Part shown: positions 6,849 through 9,155 of the stretch, in pieces
How the letters are laid out: every line of letters starts with the position of its first letter
How positions within the stretch are numbered: position 1 is the stretch's first letter
Assembly: GCA_024958995.1 (NCBI GenBank)
Contig: JANXGZ010000085.1
Coordinates: 1-9,155, forward strand
DNA length: 9,155 nucleotides
DNA from: Methylococcales bacterium
GTDB taxonomy: Bacteria; Pseudomonadota; Gammaproteobacteria; Methylococcales; UBA1147
Direction: 5' to 3'
The notes under the pieces: model-generated
Seen by the model: the letters and a program-made list of their open reading frames with translations, nothing else
What the model was told of the DNA's origin: nothing
Databases searched by the model: none
Made by a program: the position numbers and the translations under genes

Positions 6849-6870
6849 AAAATTTTTCAGTAAAATTTTT
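6849..6870 (+). repeat. A/T-only duplicated 9-mer (hairpin) between ilvH and ilvC
   Basis: AAAATTTTT occurs at 6849-6857 and again at 6862-6870, a 13-base period. Because AAAATTTT is self-complementary, the copies at 6849-6856 and 6862-6869 can pair as an 8-bp all-A/U stem around a 5-base loop. It lies 16 bases before the ilvC start in otherwise GC-richer DNA. It could mark an RNA processing or stability site setting ilvC levels apart from ilvBH, a bent-DNA or UP-like element, or chance. No clear promoter boxes accompany it. Confidence 0.5.
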
Positions 6871-6886
6871 AGAAATGAGGAGTTCA

Positions 6887-7903
<1,017 letters not shown>

Positions 7904-7933
7904 CCGGCCTAGATCAGCAGGTAGCCTGGTGCT

Positions 7934-7958
7934 GGGAAACTGGCCCCCGGGCTTTCCC
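7934..7958 (+). other. GC-rich hairpin between ilvC and pssA
   Basis: GGGAAA (7934-7939) pairs perfectly with TTTCCC (7953-7958). Inside, after a CTG bulge, GCC (7943-7945) can pair with GGC (7950-7952) around a 4-base loop. It lies 31 bases after the ilvC stop. No T-run follows, so it is not a canonical terminator; it could protect the 3' end of the ilvBHC message or reduce read-through into pssA. Confidence 0.45.
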
Positions 7959-7960
7959 GC

Positions 7961-7990
7961 TTGCAGGTCAAGGTTTCTGAACTTTCTAAT
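7961..7990 (+). promoter_or_regulatory. Possible pssA promoter
   Basis: TCTAAT (7985-7990) is a five-of-six match to a -10 box. TTGCAG (7961-7966) sits 18 bases upstream but matches the -35 consensus at only three positions. Transcription would start near 7997, about 12 bases before ATG 8009, and would exclude the upstream in-frame TTG 7961 as a start. The short leader and missing ribosome binding site keep this tentative. Confidence 0.25.
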
Positions 7991-8008
7991 ACCCGGGCTA
8001 CGTTGCTG

Positions 8009-8752
8009 ATGAGCAAGTTATCTCCCAGGCGCCATCGCCGCGGAATTTATCTTTTACCGAACCTTTTGACCACCGCAGCACTGTTCTGTGGTTTTTACGG
8101 GGTAACGGCGGCAGTCGGGGGGCGTTACGAAACCTCGGCTATCGTTATTCTATTGGCAATGATCCTGGATGGTCTGGACGGACGTGTTGCCCGGCTAACC
8201 AATACCCAGAGTGAATTTGGGGCGCAGTATGACAGCATGGCCGACATGTCTTCTTTCGGCATCTCGCCGGCTCTGATCATTTACCTCTGGTCCCTCCAAT
8301 CACTGGGTAAACTGGGCCTGTTTGCGGCTTTCGTTTATGCGGCGGGAGGTGCCTTGCGTTTGGCACGTTTTAATACCCAATTGGAAACTGCGGACCGGCG
8401 TTACTTCCAGGGGTTGCCTAGCCCGGCCGGTGCCGCTGTTCTTGCCAGTTACATATGGGTCGCTACCGAGTACGGTTTTTCGGGCAAGGATCTGCACTAC
8501 ACGTCAATATTGCTGACTATCTTCATCGGTTTGCTTATGGTCAGCAACTTCCGCTATTACAGCTTCAAGGACATTGATCTCCGGGGAAAGGTTTCGTTCC
8601 TTGTTGCTACCTCGGTCATGCTGTCGTTCGGCCTGGTGTTTGCTCACCCTCCCGTTATGTTGTTCGTGTTTTTTTTCCTATACGCATTTTCCGGTCCGGC
8701 GCTAACCTTGATAGCCCGGCGCAGACGGCGTAAAAAAGGGCTGTCTGTCTAA
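8009..8752 (+). CDS. pssA: CDP-diacylglycerol-serine O-phosphatidyltransferase, type II
   Basis: 247 residues from ATG 8009. This inner-membrane enzyme makes phosphatidylserine from CDP-diacylglycerol and serine, feeding phosphatidylethanolamine synthesis. The CDP-alcohol phosphotransferase signature is complete: Asp57-Gly58, Ala61-Arg62, Gly71, Asp75 and Asp79 with exact family spacing, and Asp54 just before it. HRRGIYLLPNLLTTAALFCG (9-28) is the usual N-terminal stretch leading into the first membrane helix. Further hydrophobic segments lie at about 42-54, 84-117, 132-152, 162-179 and 195-234, and the protein ends in a basic Arg/Lys tail. TTG 7961 is in frame (263 residues) but would add a tail not expected in relatives; ATG 8009 is chosen on family alignment although neither has a good ribosome binding site. 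It differs in kind from the PLD-type E. coli PssA. It follows ilvC by 105 bases and may be partly cotranscribed. Confidence 0.93.
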   Translation: MSKLSPRRHRRGIYLLPNLLTTAALFCGFYGVTAAVGGRYETSAIVILLAMILDGLDGRVARLTNTQSEFGAQYDSMADMSSFGISPALIIYLWSLQSLGKLGLFAAFVYAAGGALRLARFNTQLETADRRYFQGLPSPAGAAVLASYIWVATEYGFSGKDLHYTSILLTIFIGLLMVSNFRYYSFKDIDLRGKVSFLVATSVMLSFGLVFAHPPVMLFVFFFLYAFSGPALTLIARRRRRKKGLSV

Positions 8753-8797
8753 GGACGGAATCGGCGGGTCAAACCCCGGGTTATACAGTTCTTGAGC

Positions 8798-8826
8798 TTG
8801 GAATATGAAAACAACCAGCGTATATT
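8798..8826 (+). promoter_or_regulatory. Sigma70-like promoter for the leuA leader
   Basis: TTGGAA (8798-8803, four of six) and TATATT (8821-8826, five of six) are separated by exactly 17 bases. This is the best promoter match in the non-coding parts of the window. Transcription would begin near 8831-8834, about 15 bases before the leader-peptide ATG at 8848 and about 237 bases before leuA. It implies leuA is expressed separately from ilvBHC-pssA, though read-through from pssA is not excluded because no terminator is seen after pssA. Confidence 0.55.
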
Positions 8827-8847
8827 GCTAATGGCCGAGCATTACCC

Positions 8848-8970
8848 ATGTTTTTCTTTACATTACTGAAACTTTCCAGACTTTTCGTCCTTTCTCCTGG
8901 CCTATCACCTGCGTCAAGGGGTCTTTCAGGTTTGCGCTGGTTTCCTGATCTGGGTCCGCTGCTGCCCTGA
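8848..8970 (+). CDS. Putative leucine-rich leader peptide upstream of leuA
   Basis: A 40-codon ORF in the pssA-leuA gap. It begins Met-Phe-Phe-Phe-Thr-Leu-Leu-Lys-Leu and ends RWFPDLGPLLP (30-40) before TGA. Leu occupies positions 6, 7, 9, 12, 15, 19, 26, 29, 35, 38 and 39: 11 of 40 residues, read by five different Leu codons including rare-type TTA and CTA. Five Phe and five Pro make up much of the rest. The only ribosome binding site is a weak CCGAG (8835-8839), 8 bases before ATG. The ORF starts about 15 bases after the predicted transcription start and ends 99 bases before leuA, the position expected of a leucine-sensing leader such as E. coli leuL, but it is longer and lacks a run of four Leu. 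Ending in Leu-Leu-Pro-stop would favour slow termination. Not recognised as a known family; the function is inferred from position and composition. Confidence 0.6.
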   Translation: MFFFTLLKLSRLFVLSPGLSPASRGLSGLRWFPDLGPLLP

Positions 8971-9069
8971 GGGGCATCCAGCATTCACATCAACAATCAT
9001 GCAAATTTCCTTTAGGATGCTGTCGGCATTTCCGGATGATGGGCCGATAAGCGGGTTTGGAGTGTCCCA
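8971..9069 (+). promoter_or_regulatory. leuA leader RNA after the leader peptide
   Basis: About 100 bases between the peptide stop and leuA. A hairpin is visible just upstream of the ribosome binding site: 9021-9027 (TGTCGGC) pairs with 9043-9049 (GCCGATA, one G-U), and A-T-T (9028-9030) with G-A-T (9038-9040) after a GG bulge. A second small stem spans the peptide stop codon: TGCCC (8963-8967) with GGGCA (8972-8976). GCATCC (8974-8979) can also pair with GGATGC (9015-9020), and CAGCAT (8979-8984) with ATGCTG (9017-9022), so alternative folds exist. No T-run follows any stem, so no intrinsic terminator is supported. GGAG at 9059-9062 is the leuA ribosome binding site. Confidence 0.4.
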
Positions 9070-9155
9070 ATGAAAGACAAACTGATTATTTTCGACACCA
9101 CGCTTCGTGATGGCGAGCAAAGTCCCGGCGCATCGATGACACGGGATGAGAAAGT
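9070..9155 (+). CDS. leuA: 2-isopropylmalate synthase, N-terminal fragment
   Basis: The first 28 codons of LeuA, cut by the window end. LeuA condenses acetyl-CoA with 2-ketoisovalerate, the first committed step of leucine synthesis, and is normally feedback inhibited by leucine. The visible part begins Met-Lys-Asp-Lys-Leu-Ile-Ile and continues FDTTLRDGEQSPGASM (8-23), the DmpG/HMGL-like catalytic signature: Arg13-Asp14 are the conserved catalytic and metal-binding pair and Gly-Glu-Gln-Ser-Pro-Gly-Ala is typical of 2-isopropylmalate synthases. Homocitrate and citramalate synthases share part of this motif, but the ilvBHC context and the Ser-Pro-Gly-Ala sequence favour LeuA. GGAG (9059-9062) is 7 bases before ATG 9070. 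The rest of the gene, including the regulatory domain, lies outside the window. Confidence 0.93.
   Translation, partial: MKDKLIIFDTTLRDGEQSPGASMTRDEK

Noticed and set aside
8771..8783. AACCCCGGGTT palindrome after pssA as a terminator
   Set aside because: The possible stem is only about 4 bp with a 3-base loop and has no T-run.
8805..8869. Two tiny ORFs (8805-8831 and 8831-8869) upstream of the leuA leader peptide
   Set aside because: The first overlaps the promoter and would not be transcribed from it; the second starts at or before the predicted transcription start and has no ribosome binding site.

Overview
The window looks like chromosomal DNA of a non-enteric gammaproteobacterium; a betaproteobacterium is less likely. 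The grounds are a RluC closely matching the enterobacterial enzyme, a 163-residue IlvH nearly collinear with the E. coli AHAS III small subunit, a 338-residue class I IlvC, a short Lpp-type lipoprotein ending in lysine, and the run ilvB-ilvH-ilvC-pssA-leuA with a membrane (type II) PssA instead of the PLD-type enzyme of E. coli. This assignment rests on recalled family sequences, not on a search. All genes are on the + strand. I see no mobile element, CRISPR array, tRNA or rRNA.

Layout. 1-857 is the 3' part of a sodium:alanine/glycine symporter (AGCS). 1039-1902 holds an exported YkuD-fold L,D-transpeptidase and a very small alanine-zipper lipoprotein, closed by a strong intrinsic terminator (1925-1956). 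2075-4308 is a likely operon of rluC, a HAD phosphatase (17-base overlap with rluC) and a single-domain MOSC protein. After a 285-base gap with several inverted repeats comes the branched-chain amino acid block: ilvB and ilvH (AHAS large and small subunits, directly abutting), then ilvC. pssA (phosphatidylserine synthase) follows, then a 317-base gap, then the first 86 bases of leuA.

How the genes work together. IlvBH and IlvC make the dihydroxy acid precursors of valine, isoleucine and leucine. LeuA is the first committed step to leucine. PssA makes phosphatidylserine, the precursor of phosphatidylethanolamine, and sits in this block without an obvious metabolic link. The L,D-transpeptidase and the lipoprotein form a plausible enzyme/substrate pair for tying the outer membrane to peptidoglycan, or for releasing it.

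The most interesting signal is in the pssA-leuA gap. A good sigma70-like promoter (8798-8826) is followed by an unannotated 40-codon ORF (8848-8970) encoding a peptide with 11 leucines that ends Leu-Leu-Pro-stop, and then by about 100 bases with a hairpin just upstream of the leuA ribosome binding site. This has the organisation of a leucine-sensing leader, but without a visible U-tract terminator, so the mechanism may not be classical attenuation. Several start codons were set from ribosome binding sites and family N-termini: ilvB at GTG 4594, ilvC at ATG 6887, pssA at ATG 8009 and the lipoprotein at ATG 1726.
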